Part shown: positions 55,921 through 64,000 of the stretch, piece by piece
Position numbering within the stretch: position 1 is the stretch's first letter
Layout: each line of letters opens with the position of its first letter
Assembly (NCBI GenBank): GCA_019217005.1
Contig: JAHBNG010000064.1
Location: 1-64,000, forward strand
Direction: 5' to 3'
DNA from: Chloroflexi bacterium TSY
GTDB lineage: Bacteria; Chloroflexota; Anaerolineae; Caldilineales; Caldilineaceae
DNA: 64,000 bases
Program-made: the position numbers and the translations under genes
Notes under the pieces: model-generated
Databases searched by the model: none
Told to the model about the DNA's origin: nothing
What the model saw: the letters and a program-made list of their open reading frames with translations, nothing else

Positions 55921-57249
55921 TTACTCGAGTTCGGCAAAGGCAGCGGAGGCGTCTTCCTGAACTCGTTCCAGCATTGCCATGAAGTCATCTGGATCGTTCA
56001 TGAACTCAGAAAATGCGTTTAACCCGACTTCGGCCACTGGCGGAGGGGTTGCCAGATCATAGTTGAAGGCAAAGACGGCGTCATTGGCAATTTCGCCAGC
56101 AATGGCCGCCGTGACCACATCATATTGACTCGTGTCAGCCTGCAAGCTGGGAGCCAGATTTCCTGCACCCAAGGCAAAACTGAGCTGAACGTCTGGATCC
56201 GTTAGATAGGTCACAAACGCTTTGGCCGCCTCTGGATTTGCCGCGTCGCGCGGAACCACAAAACCGTCAATGGGGCCAAGGGAGGCGTGTGGCACATCCT
56301 CGTCAATAATGGGAAAGGCGAAATAATCATAATCTTCCCCGGGAACTTTTTCCAGTCCATCTTTCAGGTGGCCGCTGATCCAAGTACCCATCAGGGTCAT
56401 CCCCGCTTCACCATTGCCGACAAAGTTGGCGGCATCGTCCCAATTGTAGGCATTTGCGTCGGGATAGAAATATCCTGCATCGACCAGTTCCTTCCAGAGA
56501 CCAAACGCACGCACAACCTCGTCATCGGTATAGGATGCTTCGCCATTCATCAACTTTGTGCGGTATTCATTGCCCGCTGTGCGCAACAGGATCATGTCAA
56601 ACCAGAATTGTCCCGGCCAGCGGTCAATTGAGCCGAGAGCAAAAGCGGGAATGTCTGTGGCCTTAAAGGCTTCGGCAACCGCAACCAATTCATCCCATGT
56701 TTGGGGGACTTCCGCCCCAACCTGCTCAAAGAGCGCCTTATTGTAGAAGAAACCTACCCAGTGGAGCGTTAGGGGAACAAGATATTTTTCGCCATCATAG
56801 GTGGCTGCATTCTCAACCACCGCGGGCGGGAACATCTCATCCATGTTGTTGGCTTCCCAGATATCATCAATCGGTTGGAGCCGGTCCCCATCCACGACGA
56901 ACTGTACACGCGCGCCAGCCCAATATGAGAAGACATCGGGTGGGTTGCCGCCAGCTAACTGTGCCAGAATCTGGGTCTTCATCTCTTCGTGATCGACCGG
57001 GCTTTCCACGCGGTTGACGTTGGGATACATTGCAATGAAGTCGTCAACAATTTGCTCGATGTATTCGCCGCCAAATCCACCAAAGTAATGTTCAACAACA
57101 AAATCGCCCGCGGGACCATCTGATTCTTGGGCAGCAGCCGGGACATCGTCACCACTTGTGGCAGCTTGTTGAGCAGGGACGCAGGCATTCGCAAGCGCCA
57201 GAATTAGCACAAGCACCAGACCAATCGCCAAACGTTTCGTATACGACAT
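55921..57249 (-). CDS. Sugar ABC transporter solute-binding lipoprotein (family 1), third system
   Basis: The 442-residue protein starts at 57249 with GGAGGAG 5 bases upstream. Its signal LVLVLILALANACVPAQ ends at the lipoprotein Cys, and the mature part is a family 1 sugar-binding protein. An in-frame ATG at 57282 lacks a ribosome site and would add residues before the signal, so it was rejected. It is the first gene of the minus-strand operon with permeases at 54439 and 53429. Confidence 0.88.
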   Translation of the reverse strand: MSYTKRLAIGLVLVLILALANACVPAQQAATSGDDVPAAAQESDGPAGDFVVEHYFGGFGGEYIEQIVDDFIAMYPNVNRVESPVDHEEMKTQILAQLAGGNPPDVFSYWAGARVQFVVDGDRLQPIDDIWEANNMDEMFPPAVVENAATYDGEKYLVPLTLHWVGFFYNKALFEQVGAEVPQTWDELVAVAEAFKATDIPAFALGSIDRWPGQFWFDMILLRTAGNEYRTKLMNGEASYTDDEVVRAFGLWKELVDAGYFYPDANAYNWDDAANFVGNGEAGMTLMGTWISGHLKDGLEKVPGEDYDYFAFPIIDEDVPHASLGPIDGFVVPRDAANPEAAKAFVTYLTDPDVQLSFALGAGNLAPSLQADTSQYDVVTAAIAGEIANDAVFAFNYDLATPPPVAEVGLNAFSEFMNDPDDFMAMLERVQEDASAAFAELE

Positions 57250-57314
57250 TTTATCTCCTCCTTGTGTTCTATGGTATACCACAAATCGCGTAAGGCCAAT
57301 CCAAATTTTAAACG

Positions 57315-57383
57315 ATCCACAGATTGACAGGATTGACTAGATTTTCCCTCTACTAATCCTGTTCATCCTGTCAATCTGTGGAT
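57315..57383. repeat. Palindrome with ATCCACAGATTGACAGGAT arms
   Basis: The arm at 57315-57333 pairs exactly with 57365-57383. The preceding GGCCAATCCAAA is also found at 22528-22540, together with a diverged left arm, so this is a dispersed palindrome. It lies between the divergent SBP and Gfo/Idh genes. Confidence 0.7.
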
Positions 57384-57595
57384 TATTCTTTTTTTGGAAC
57401 AGCCTAACAGTCACTTGACCCCGCAGACAAAAAGCGAATGGACAAGCAATTTGGGATACCGACTCTCGTTGTTTGGGGTGAAATGGATGAAATTGAGCGT
57501 ATGTCATATTATCAAGCTCTCTCATTGTTGCGTATAATACCTTACAATTGCGTATTTCCCCGAATCCCAAACTACGGCACGTCGACAAAACAATC

Positions 57596-58660
57596 ATGGA
57601 TAAACTCAATGTTGGCATCATCGGTACCGGACGTATTTCGGATCTGCACGTGTTGGAATATCTGGGCAATGAGCGCTCAGAAATCGTCGCTGTCTGCGAC
57701 AACAATCCGGAACTGGCCAAAGAACGTGGGCAGAAATGGGGCGTCTCGCAAGAGCGCATCTTCTCCAATTATCACGATCTGTTGGCCTTGCCAGACGTCA
57801 ACCTCGTCGAGATTCTGCTCCCCCATCACCTGCATTATCAAGCCACCCTTGACGCTGTAGCGGCTGGCAAACATGCCTCTGTCCAGAAACCGATGGCATT
57901 CACAGTAGCAGAAACTGATGCCATGGTCGCCGCGGCACATGAAGCCCGCGTCACCCTGAAAGTCTTTGAAAACTTCATCTTCTATCCACCCGTGCAGCGC
58001 GCCAAGGCCCTGATCGAGCAGGGCGAAATTGGCGACCCGCTCTCCATACGCATCAAGAGCAATTCAGGCATCAGCCCAACCATGTGGGAGATACCAGCAT
58101 CAGCTCAAGCCTGGCGCTTCAATCCAGCAGAGTGTGGTGGCGGCCCGCTGGTCTTTGATGATGGACATCATAAGTTTGCATTGGCCTGGCATTTCATGGG
58201 CATGGCCGAAGAAGTTCATGCCTGGATTGGTGAAACCGAGATTGCACCCAGCGAAGTACTCGACGCGCCAGCGATTGTGTCCTGGAGATTCCCCAACCAT
58301 CGCGTTGGTTCATTGGAAGTCGTCCATTCACCCGAACTGCTGCTAGAGACCCAACACTACGCGCAGGATGATCGCGTTGAGATCACGGGCACCAAAGGCG
58401 TCATCTGGGTCACGCGTGGACATGGCAAAATGATGGATGTCCCGCCCGTGGTTTTGTACCGAGATGGAGAGACGCAAACCTTCGCCGATATGCCGGTGGG
58501 GTGGGAGTATAGCTTTATCAACTCAACTCGTCACGGGATTGATGCTTTCCTGAATGGCACGTCACCGATCCTTACGGGCGAGGAAGGGCGCGACGTCTTG
58601 CGCTTTACGCTGGCCGCGCAAGAATCGGCGCGTATTGGTGAGCCTGTCAGGTTGAGTTGA
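57596..58660 (+). CDS. Gfo/Idh/MocA-family sugar dehydrogenase
   Basis: The 354-residue protein begins VGIIGTGRISDLH (NAD(P) Rossmann loop), then VCDNNPELAKERG and VQKPMAFTVAETDAM, with the conserved Lys-Pro of the family. The C-terminal part has the beta-sheet substrate domain, including WHFMGMAEEVHAWIG. The family oxidises or reduces sugars and inositols. The ATG at 57596 gives the Rossmann domain at the N-terminus; an earlier in-frame start at 57548 was rejected. It is divergent from the sugar SBP operon and may process its substrate. Confidence 0.85.
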   Translation: MDKLNVGIIGTGRISDLHVLEYLGNERSEIVAVCDNNPELAKERGQKWGVSQERIFSNYHDLLALPDVNLVEILLPHHLHYQATLDAVAAGKHASVQKPMAFTVAETDAMVAAAHEARVTLKVFENFIFYPPVQRAKALIEQGEIGDPLSIRIKSNSGISPTMWEIPASAQAWRFNPAECGGGPLVFDDGHHKFALAWHFMGMAEEVHAWIGETEIAPSEVLDAPAIVSWRFPNHRVGSLEVVHSPELLLETQHYAQDDRVEITGTKGVIWVTRGHGKMMDVPPVVLYRDGETQTFADMPVGWEYSFINSTRHGIDAFLNGTSPILTGEEGRDVLRFTLAAQESARIGEPVRLS

Positions 58661-58779
58661 AGGGTTTACCTGCTTTCCATTTGCGAACAAGCTGGACTGG
58701 TTTCAACTGATATGGGAGTTCGGTCTGCTTCTATCGCCGTTTTCTGCTCATGTAGCCGTTATTCCAACCCAAACCCATC

Positions 58780-61503
58780 ATGAAACAAAACATCATCACC
58801 ACCAACATCGCCGTTTCATATACCCAATGTCCGCGCAAAGCTTTTCTCCTTCTTTCCGGCGTCAAAAGCGGACCACCCCACGAATATGTTCAGATTCTCG
58901 AGTCGAAAAAGCACGCAAGCCAGACGCAATATCTGGAAAAGCTGGCCCAGGAGAAACCCGACGTAGTCGCCTACCAGACCAACGACTTGAAGAGCAAACA
59001 TCGGTTTCTCACCAATGCCTCGCTCATGACCGGCATGTTCAAGGCCGAGTGCGGTCTATTAACTAGGGTGGCGAGCCATTCAGCATTGGGCCATTACAGC
59101 TATGAACCAACCATCTTTATTGGTACCCACAAAGTCAGCAAAGAACAGAAGCTGACCCTCTTCTTCACAGCGCGCGTATTAGAAGAGCTTCAAACGAAAC
59201 CACCCGCTACTGGATATATCATCGACGTGAGTGGCAAGTCTCACAAAGTAAAGTTGGAAGAGAGTGCTCAGAGTTTGCTCCATGTTTTGGATCCTCTGCA
59301 GGAGTGGCTGGCGGAGGATGCGCCAGAAGAACCACCCGTAATTCTGAACAAGCACTGCCCAATCTGCCAGTTTCGCGCGGCATGTCGAGCCAAAGCCGAG
59401 CAGGAGAACAATCTCAGTCTACTGGACAGGGTGACGCGCAAAATCATCCGCAAGTATGAGCGGAAGGGAATTTTTACTGTTACCCAGTTGTCCTACACAT
59501 TCAAGCCGCGCAAGCGCAAGAAGCATGCCAAGAATCCACCACCCGTTACCCATAAGTTAGAGTTGCAGGCGCTGGCTATTCGCGAAAAGAAGATCTATTT
59601 ACAGGAATTGCCCGAAATTACCCAACACCCGACGAAACTTTTCCTGGATATCGAAGGCATCCCTGACCAGAATGCTTACTATCTAATTGGCCTGCTGGTC
59701 TGCGAGGATGAGTCAAGCACACATCACTCGTTTTGGGCCGATACGCTGGCGGATGAGGCACGGATCTGGCAGCAGTTTGTGGATAAAGCTAACGAGTATT
59801 CAGACGCTCCGCTCTATCACTATGGCAACTATGAGGCCAAGGCAATTAAGAAGCTGGCGAAGCGTTACGAGACGGATGAAGAACAGTTACTCAAGAGGCT
59901 GGTCAACGTCAATGGCTATATTTATGGCAAGGTCTACTTTCCCGTCTACTCGAATCGGTTGAAGGAGATTGGGGAGTTTATTGGAGCGGCGTGGTCGGCA
60001 CTTGATGCCTCTGGTCTACAATCGTTAGTCTGGTGGCATCAGTGGGAGAGAATCCGTAATATTGAATCCAAGGACTTACTTCTAACCTACAATCACGAGG
60101 ATTGCTTGGCACTGAAGTTGTTGGTCGATGAGTTATCGAAGATGACATTCTCCGCAGAAATACTGTCTGAGGTCGACCTTTCCATTCAGCCCAATTGGCG
60201 TGCTACGGAAGTTGGTGAGGTTGTTCATAGCCAATTTGACGAAATACTCAAATTTGCTCATTCCAATTACGATAAAAAGAAAATCCGCTTTAGACAGAAC
60301 CAGGAACATAAGGTCCAACAGAAAGTTCGCCAAAGACATAAACAAAGGCCACGCCCTACAAAAGTAATCCAAGTGCCGCAAAGTGAATTTTGCCCTAGAT
60401 GTAAAACTGCACCACTCCTACCGGAAAAAAGGATATGTAAGAGGTTAATTGTTGACCTCATTTTGACAAAAAACGGAATCAGAAAGACTGTTACTGAGTA
60501 TGTGGGAATCAAAACACGTTGCTCTAGATGTGAGAGTTGGCATATTCCGCTAGGCATCAGTAAATATAAACCTGCGCAATTGTATGGACATGGGGTCAAA
60601 GCTTGGATTGTCTACCATCGAATAGCTTTGTGTATTCCATATGAGCGGATTTCTGAAGCGATAGAGGAACAGTTTAATGAGGAAGTAGGTGCGACCGCTA
60701 TTCGAGTCCTCACAAGGAGCTTGCGTCACTATTATGCAGAGACTGAGGAAATCATAACTCGGCAATTGTTGAAAAGTCCCTTTATTCATGTTGATGAGAC
60801 ACCAATCAGTATTCGGGGTGTTAATCAGTATGTGTGGGTATTCACAGATGGAAAATATGTGGTATTTAAATTGACAGCAACCAGAGAGCCGACGATTGTG
60901 TATGATCTTTTGGGTGAATATAATGGCATTCTGATTTCAGATTTTTATCCTGGTTATGATTCCGTACAGTACCGGCAGCAAAAATGTTGGGTTCATCTAA
61001 TCCGAGAAATTAATGATGATCTTTGGTCGGCTCCCTTTGACGCTGAATTCGAAAAATTCGTTATAGAAGTAAGAAATCTAATCATCCCGATAATGGAAGC
61101 TGTGCAAAAGCATGGCCTAAAACGTCGAAACCTAAATAAATTCCAAAAGCCAGTTGATGAGTTTTATAAAAGGACGATTACTGATAGAAGTTATAGATCC
61201 GAATTACCCGTTAAATATCAAAATCGCTTTCTACGGCATCGTGATAGTTTATTCACTTTTCTTAAATGCGATGGGATACCTTGGCACAATAATACAGCCG
61301 AAACAGGTATTAGACATTTTGTTATCCAACAAAAAATATCAGGCACTTTTTTTGAGTTAGGTGCTCGTGATTATTTATTGCTACTCGGTATCCGTCAAAC
61401 CTGCCGCTTCCAAAACAAATCTTTCTTCAAGTTCCTCTTCTCTGGCGAAACAGACCTCGACGAGTTCCAAAAGTCGAAGCGCTCTCGTAAATCGATTTCA
61501 TGA
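58780..61503 (+). CDS. Fusion of TM0106-type RecB/Cas4-like nuclease, DEDD-like domain and IS66 transposase
   Basis: Residues 1-210 resemble the TM0106 RecB/Cas4-like nuclease family, with C17 (YTQCPRKAF) and C193, C196, C202 (CPICQFRAAC), the four-Cys arrangement of iron-sulfur nucleases. Residues 285-450 resemble a DnaQ/RNase-H-like exonuclease: FLDIEGIPD (D290, E292) and YNHEDCLAL. Residues 535-590 hold zinc-type CxxC pairs (C538/C541, C581/C584). Residues 600-880 form an IS66 catalytic domain with D672 (HVDETPIS), D721 (ISDFYPGYDS) and E841 (NNTAETGIRH). The frame is open throughout. The second half is visibly more AT-rich. No TnpA or TnpB partner, terminal repeats or target duplication were found. 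Confidence 0.82.
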   Translation: MKQNIITTNIAVSYTQCPRKAFLLLSGVKSGPPHEYVQILESKKHASQTQYLEKLAQEKPDVVAYQTNDLKSKHRFLTNASLMTGMFKAECGLLTRVASHSALGHYSYEPTIFIGTHKVSKEQKLTLFFTARVLEELQTKPPATGYIIDVSGKSHKVKLEESAQSLLHVLDPLQEWLAEDAPEEPPVILNKHCPICQFRAACRAKAEQENNLSLLDRVTRKIIRKYERKGIFTVTQLSYTFKPRKRKKHAKNPPPVTHKLELQALAIREKKIYLQELPEITQHPTKLFLDIEGIPDQNAYYLIGLLVCEDESSTHHSFWADTLADEARIWQQFVDKANEYSDAPLYHYGNYEAKAIKKLAKRYETDEEQLLKRLVNVNGYIYGKVYFPVYSNRLKEIGEFIGAAWSALDASGLQSLVWWHQWERIRNIESKDLLLTYNHEDCLALKLLVDELSKMTFSAEILSEVDLSIQPNWRATEVGEVVHSQFDEILKFAHSNYDKKKIRFRQNQEHKVQQKVRQRHKQRPRPTKVIQVPQSEFCPRCKTAPLLPEKRICKRLIVDLILTKNGIRKTVTEYVGIKTRCSRCESWHIPLGISKYKPAQLYGHGVKAWIVYHRIALCIPYERISEAIEEQFNEEVGATAIRVLTRSLRHYYAETEEIITRQLLKSPFIHVDETPISIRGVNQYVWVFTDGKYVVFKLTATREPTIVYDLLGEYNGILISDFYPGYDSVQYRQQKCWVHLIREINDDLWSAPFDAEFEKFVIEVRNLIIPIMEAVQKHGLKRRNLNKFQKPVDEFYKRTITDRSYRSELPVKYQNRFLRHRDSLFTFLKCDGIPWHNNTAETGIRHFVIQQKISGTFFELGARDYLLLLGIRQTCRFQNKSFFKFLFSGETDLDEFQKSKRSRKSIS

Positions 61504-61817
61504 ACCACAGTTACCCGCCCAAATGGATCGTGAAGCATTTTTCAGAAAGCGGTGCTACGAGGATAGTTTGATATAATAGATTGCAGCCAAATGTCTTGGC
61601 AAAATAATATTGTAAAATTGTTTTTTATGCGTAAGAAATAGCCGCTTGTTTCTGCGTATTTTATCGAATACAATGTGTTTACGTGACCATGTTTATCGAC
61701 ATCCAAGATAGGCCCAAAGAGAATCAGTAGGCCGCAACGAAGCTGGAATTAAGAGAATTGACTCCAGACTACATGACTGTGGACTTCTGAGAATAGCTTC
61801 AGTAGGGAGAAAATGAT
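61504..61817. other. 314-base gap without a gene
   Basis: AT-rich in its first half with a TATAAT at 61572-61577 but no matching -35. No inverted repeat that could be a transposon end for the fusion protein was recognised. It leads into the disrupted gene starting at 61818. Confidence 0.5.
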
Positions 61818-61863
61818 ATGGGAGAAAACGATATGGAAGAGAATTATAGAGACGATGTAAAAT

Positions 61864-63364
61864 CTTTACTTTCTGGTAAAAGAAAAGAGATGAGAAATGT
61901 GACAAAAAGCGGTTAGCAGTTCATCCTAAAGGTAGAGAACCCAAAAAGGAGGAAGGAATGCTAACCGCGCCAGAAATAACTATAGCAGTACTGATGAATG
62001 TATTGCAAGTAACGCCGATGGGAACAAACGTAAATGTAATGCGTCTGATGTGGGCAATGCTGAATGGGTCGTTTCTGAAAAGTCGAGGAGCAATCCATAG
62101 CGCATTGAAAGAAAGCGGGTTTGAAGATGAGGAGCTCCGGCGAAGCTGGTGGAGCTTTCGATATGGATCATGGGATATCACAAGTCTGCTGGGGTCGTGG
62201 CAAGAAGAAGTGGAGTGGAAAGGGGAATGGGAGGCAAAAAAGTTAGAAGGGTACCGAGTGAAAAGCATAGATATCACAGGGTTCTGGCGACCGAAGCTGC
62301 AAGGGAAAGTGAACCGACTCTATAACTCAACGGCTCGTCGGGGCATTGCCCGCGCTCATCTTTGGAGTGATGATAAGCTCGGGGGAGATAGGCGGGAAGC
62401 GAGTGCCACTGCTCAAGGCAATCATGAGATGCACGGTTGGAACAAAGGAAAGTGAGTTTCGGAAAAAGCTGCTGAAAGAGACGAAGAAATCACTGGAGTC
62501 AGACGAAGTGGCGGTGGTCGATGCCGGGTTTACAATCAGAGAAATGCTAGAAAGCGGCATAGACCGATTTGTCCTGCGGGAAGCCATTAACTGCACAGTG
62601 CGCCGCAATGAGTTCCCCAAACGCAAAGAAAAAAGGCAGACCACCTGAATATGGTGATATTGTGCGTCCGCTCTCTCGCAGCTATAAGGGAAAGCGACTC
62701 GAGGCTACAACTCCGGACTCGTCTGGTCGCTTTCTCTATAGTGGTCGCCTGATTTGCTATCAAGCATGGCACAATCTCGTCCCCAGAACAACCAAGGTGG
62801 ATACAGCCAACCGTACCTACTCGATTTACGTCATTCAGGATCCGGCCTACAACACACCTTTGGTTTTGGCGACCGTTATGACTTTGCAGCCTGAAACCAT
62901 TTATCTTGTCTACCTGGAACGCTGGCCTGTTGAACATCCCCCCTTGGCTTCCAAGCAGATGATTGGCTTACATCGTCAATTTGTTCATGCCGATGAGGCT
63001 TGTTTCCGCTTACCTGAACTGGGGCTGCTGGCTGGCAATCTTCTTTCCCATTTAGCCGCTTCTCTTCCTCCCATACCGACTGGCTACTGGGATCGAGAGC
63101 CTCAATCCACTCCCGGCAGGCTGCGCCGTGTTCTCTCGAGTGCTCTTTTTCCAACTCCTGACCAACTCGACCCTGACTTTCGGAAAAAGGCCTCGGTTTC
63201 ACACCATTTCCCTAAAGGCGTTCTCGCTCATCGCCGCCTCAATGCCGCTGCTTAAACTAGCCGAGCACTATTTTTACATTTTATCCCGTTTTTTCAGGGT
63301 GGATTCTTTTTTCCGCCCCTTTCGGTTTGCCCTTTGTCACTCAAGCCTTTACCAGAAAGTAAAG
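61864..63364 (+). mobile_element. 1.5-kb IS, copy 2
   Basis: The ends CTTTACTTTCTGGTAAA and TTTACCAGAAAGTAAAG are flanked by TAAAAT (61858-61863 and 63365-63370). It is nearly identical to the copy at 33748-35245. Confidence 0.92.
61958..63255 (+). pseudogene. DDE transposase of the 1.5-kb IS, copy 2, frameshifted
   Basis: Three open pieces follow one another. The first has MLTAPEITIAVLMNVLQ, and the second has EVAVVDAGFTIREML. The third runs unbroken to the end and includes YLVYLERWPVEHPPLAS. An extra G near 62340 breaks the first junction; copy 1 has a different indel about 15 bases away. The second junction, GAAAAAAGG near 62630, is the same in both copies and could be a slippage site. 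The third piece is intact here but broken in copy 1. Confidence 0.8.
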
Positions 63365-63677
63365 TAAAATTGATGATTCAGAAATTTTTAACAACATCAG
63401 GCGCGACGACACCAGCTTTACGTCAAGCGGTAATGGCACGAGCTGCTGCTCTCGTTGATGACGGACAAGAAAATGCAGAACCGGTACCCAAACATTGGCA
63501 AACTTATGTGAACAAAGTCGCCCTATATGCATATAGGGTAACCAATGAAGATGTGACACACCTAAAAGAAAATGGGTATTCAGAAGATGAGATATTCGAG
63601 GTAACAATCGCTGCTGCCATGGGGGCAGCTCGTTCGCGATTAGAGCGTGGATTGGCATTGTTGTATGGAGGTGAGTG

Positions 63678-63929
63678 ATGCGTCTACAGATTACTACGGA
63701 CAAAGGTAACAAGCTACGGCCGTTACAAAAGTTACAAGGGTCATTATTAAGGTTACTGAATGAACGCATTCCAGAGCCTTACATTGTCTGTTCGTACCGT
63801 CGTAAGCTATTTGGCAAACAATTTGCCGCCTGTTTTCAAGGCATTATGCGCCATCAGACTAGCTGGGAGGTTGGTGAAGTAGAGTTGATGGGAGCTTTTG
63901 TATCTAAGCAAAATGAATGTAATTACTGA
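63678..63929 (+). CDS. Small protein of unknown function downstream of the AhpD-like gene
   Basis: The 83-residue product is basic, with YIVCSYRRKLFGKQFAACFQ and WEVGEVELMGAF. It starts with ATG at 63678, overlapping the stop of the AhpD-like gene by one base (TGATG), after a GGAGGTGA site. The coupling suggests the two work together. No family was recognised. The IS upstream would cut it off from the original promoter. Confidence 0.6.
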   Translation: MRLQITTDKGNKLRPLQKLQGSLLRLLNERIPEPYIVCSYRRKLFGKQFAACFQGIMRHQTSWEVGEVELMGAFVSKQNECNY

Positions 63930-64000
63930 ACAATCGGTCACGCTGCGGTCGCAGCAAAAGCACTTGAGGAGCCCACAGTTCAAGCTGTGTTGGAGGATTG

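Larger units (their letters stand above)
61818..63678 (+). pseudogene. Carboxymuconolactone decarboxylase/AhpD-like gene split by an IS
   Basis: The native frame starts at 61818 (MGENDMEENYRDDVK) with a GGGA site upstream. It is cut at codon 15 by the IS at 61864-63364 and continues LMIQKFLTTSGATTPALRQA. Removing the IS and one TAAAAT gives 117 residues. The helical pattern KVALYAYRVTNEDVTHLKEN, GYSEDEIFEVTIAAAMGAAR matches the small alpha-helical AhpD/CMD fold, but the usual CxxC is absent. A shortened protein from the ATG at 63373 might still be made. Confidence 0.75.

Noticed and set aside
58661..61817. Transposon boundaries for the nuclease-transposase fusion
   Set aside because: No matching inverted repeats or 8-bp direct repeats were found in the 120 bases before or 310 bases after the gene.
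1..64000. CRISPR arrays, tRNA and rRNA genes
   Set aside because: The repeats present are dispersed inverted-repeat elements, not regular arrays; no cloverleaf or rRNA sequence was recognised.

Overview
The window looks like a piece of a Chloroflexota chromosome, most plausibly a Caldilineaceae-type bacterium from an animal-associated (for example sponge) or organic-rich habitat. This rests on gene content and style, not on a phylogenetic marker: many sugar and oligopeptide ABC transporters, lipoprotein signals ending in C-A/V-P-type Cys boxes, three phytanoyl-CoA dioxygenase-family genes, a formylglycine sulfatase, a GH16 laminarinase with Chloroflexota-style carbohydrate-binding repeats and a C-terminus of the FLPII type, and a heavy load of small inverted-repeat elements. 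No rRNA, tRNA or CRISPR array was seen.

Layout. 1-10.1 kb: a SelA-like PLP enzyme, a nitroreductase, three PhyH-type dioxygenases and a sugar ABC transporter (solute-binding protein plus two permeases, with a four-helix-bundle gene between them). A decayed IS follows at 8.4-10.1 kb, and the same IS end starts the window. 10.2-18.1 kb: an enolase-superfamily enzyme, a zinc-less medium-chain dehydrogenase, a second sugar transporter (SBP, two permeases, ATPase) and an inserted DUF433/DUF5615 toxin-antitoxin pair. 18.2-25.1 kb: a dipeptide/oligopeptide-type transporter whose SBP gene is broken twice, a damaged toxin/DUF2283 pair and a sulfatase. 25.2-33.5 kb: a SWIM/HTH protein, a D-cysteine desulfhydrase-like enzyme, and a minus-strand Opp operon (F, D, C, B) in which three of four genes are broken. 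33.7-38.6 kb: an IS, a polysaccharide deacetylase, an unknown gene and a LacI regulator. 38.6-46.0 kb: an orphan promoter/operator, a 1,670-residue laminarinase and an aminoglycoside-phosphotransferase-fold gene. 46.2-53.4 kb: two more broken oligopeptide SBP genes, one followed by intact DppB/DppC genes. 53.4-58.7 kb: a minus-strand sugar transporter and a Gfo/Idh/MocA dehydrogenase. 58.8-64.0 kb: a 907-residue protein fusing a RecB/Cas4-like nuclease and a DEDD exonuclease-like domain to an IS66-type transposase, then a carboxymuconolactone decarboxylase-like gene cut by a second copy of the 33.7-kb IS.

Working together: secreted or surface hydrolases (GH16, sulfatase, deacetylase) would release sugars, and several ABC importers would take them up. 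The one MsmX/UgpC-type ATPase at 17.0 kb may energise more than one sugar importer, because the importers at 3-6.8 kb and 53.4-57.2 kb have no ATPase gene nearby. Intracellular steps would use the Gfo/Idh, enolase-superfamily, PLP and PhyH enzymes.

The strongest structural signal is mobile. A 215-bp element occurs four times, identical by eye, always inside an oligopeptide SBP gene. Each copy is flanked by a 5-bp duplication, and removing it restores the reading frame. A second family of about 155 bp (three copies, 8-bp duplications) shares its ends with a full IS at 30.1-31.8 kb. One copy is nested inside a 215-bp element, which gives a relative date. All three oligopeptide SBP genes in the window are disrupted, so these transport systems are decaying or phase-variable. 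The most unusual protein is the nuclease-transposase fusion at 58.8 kb.
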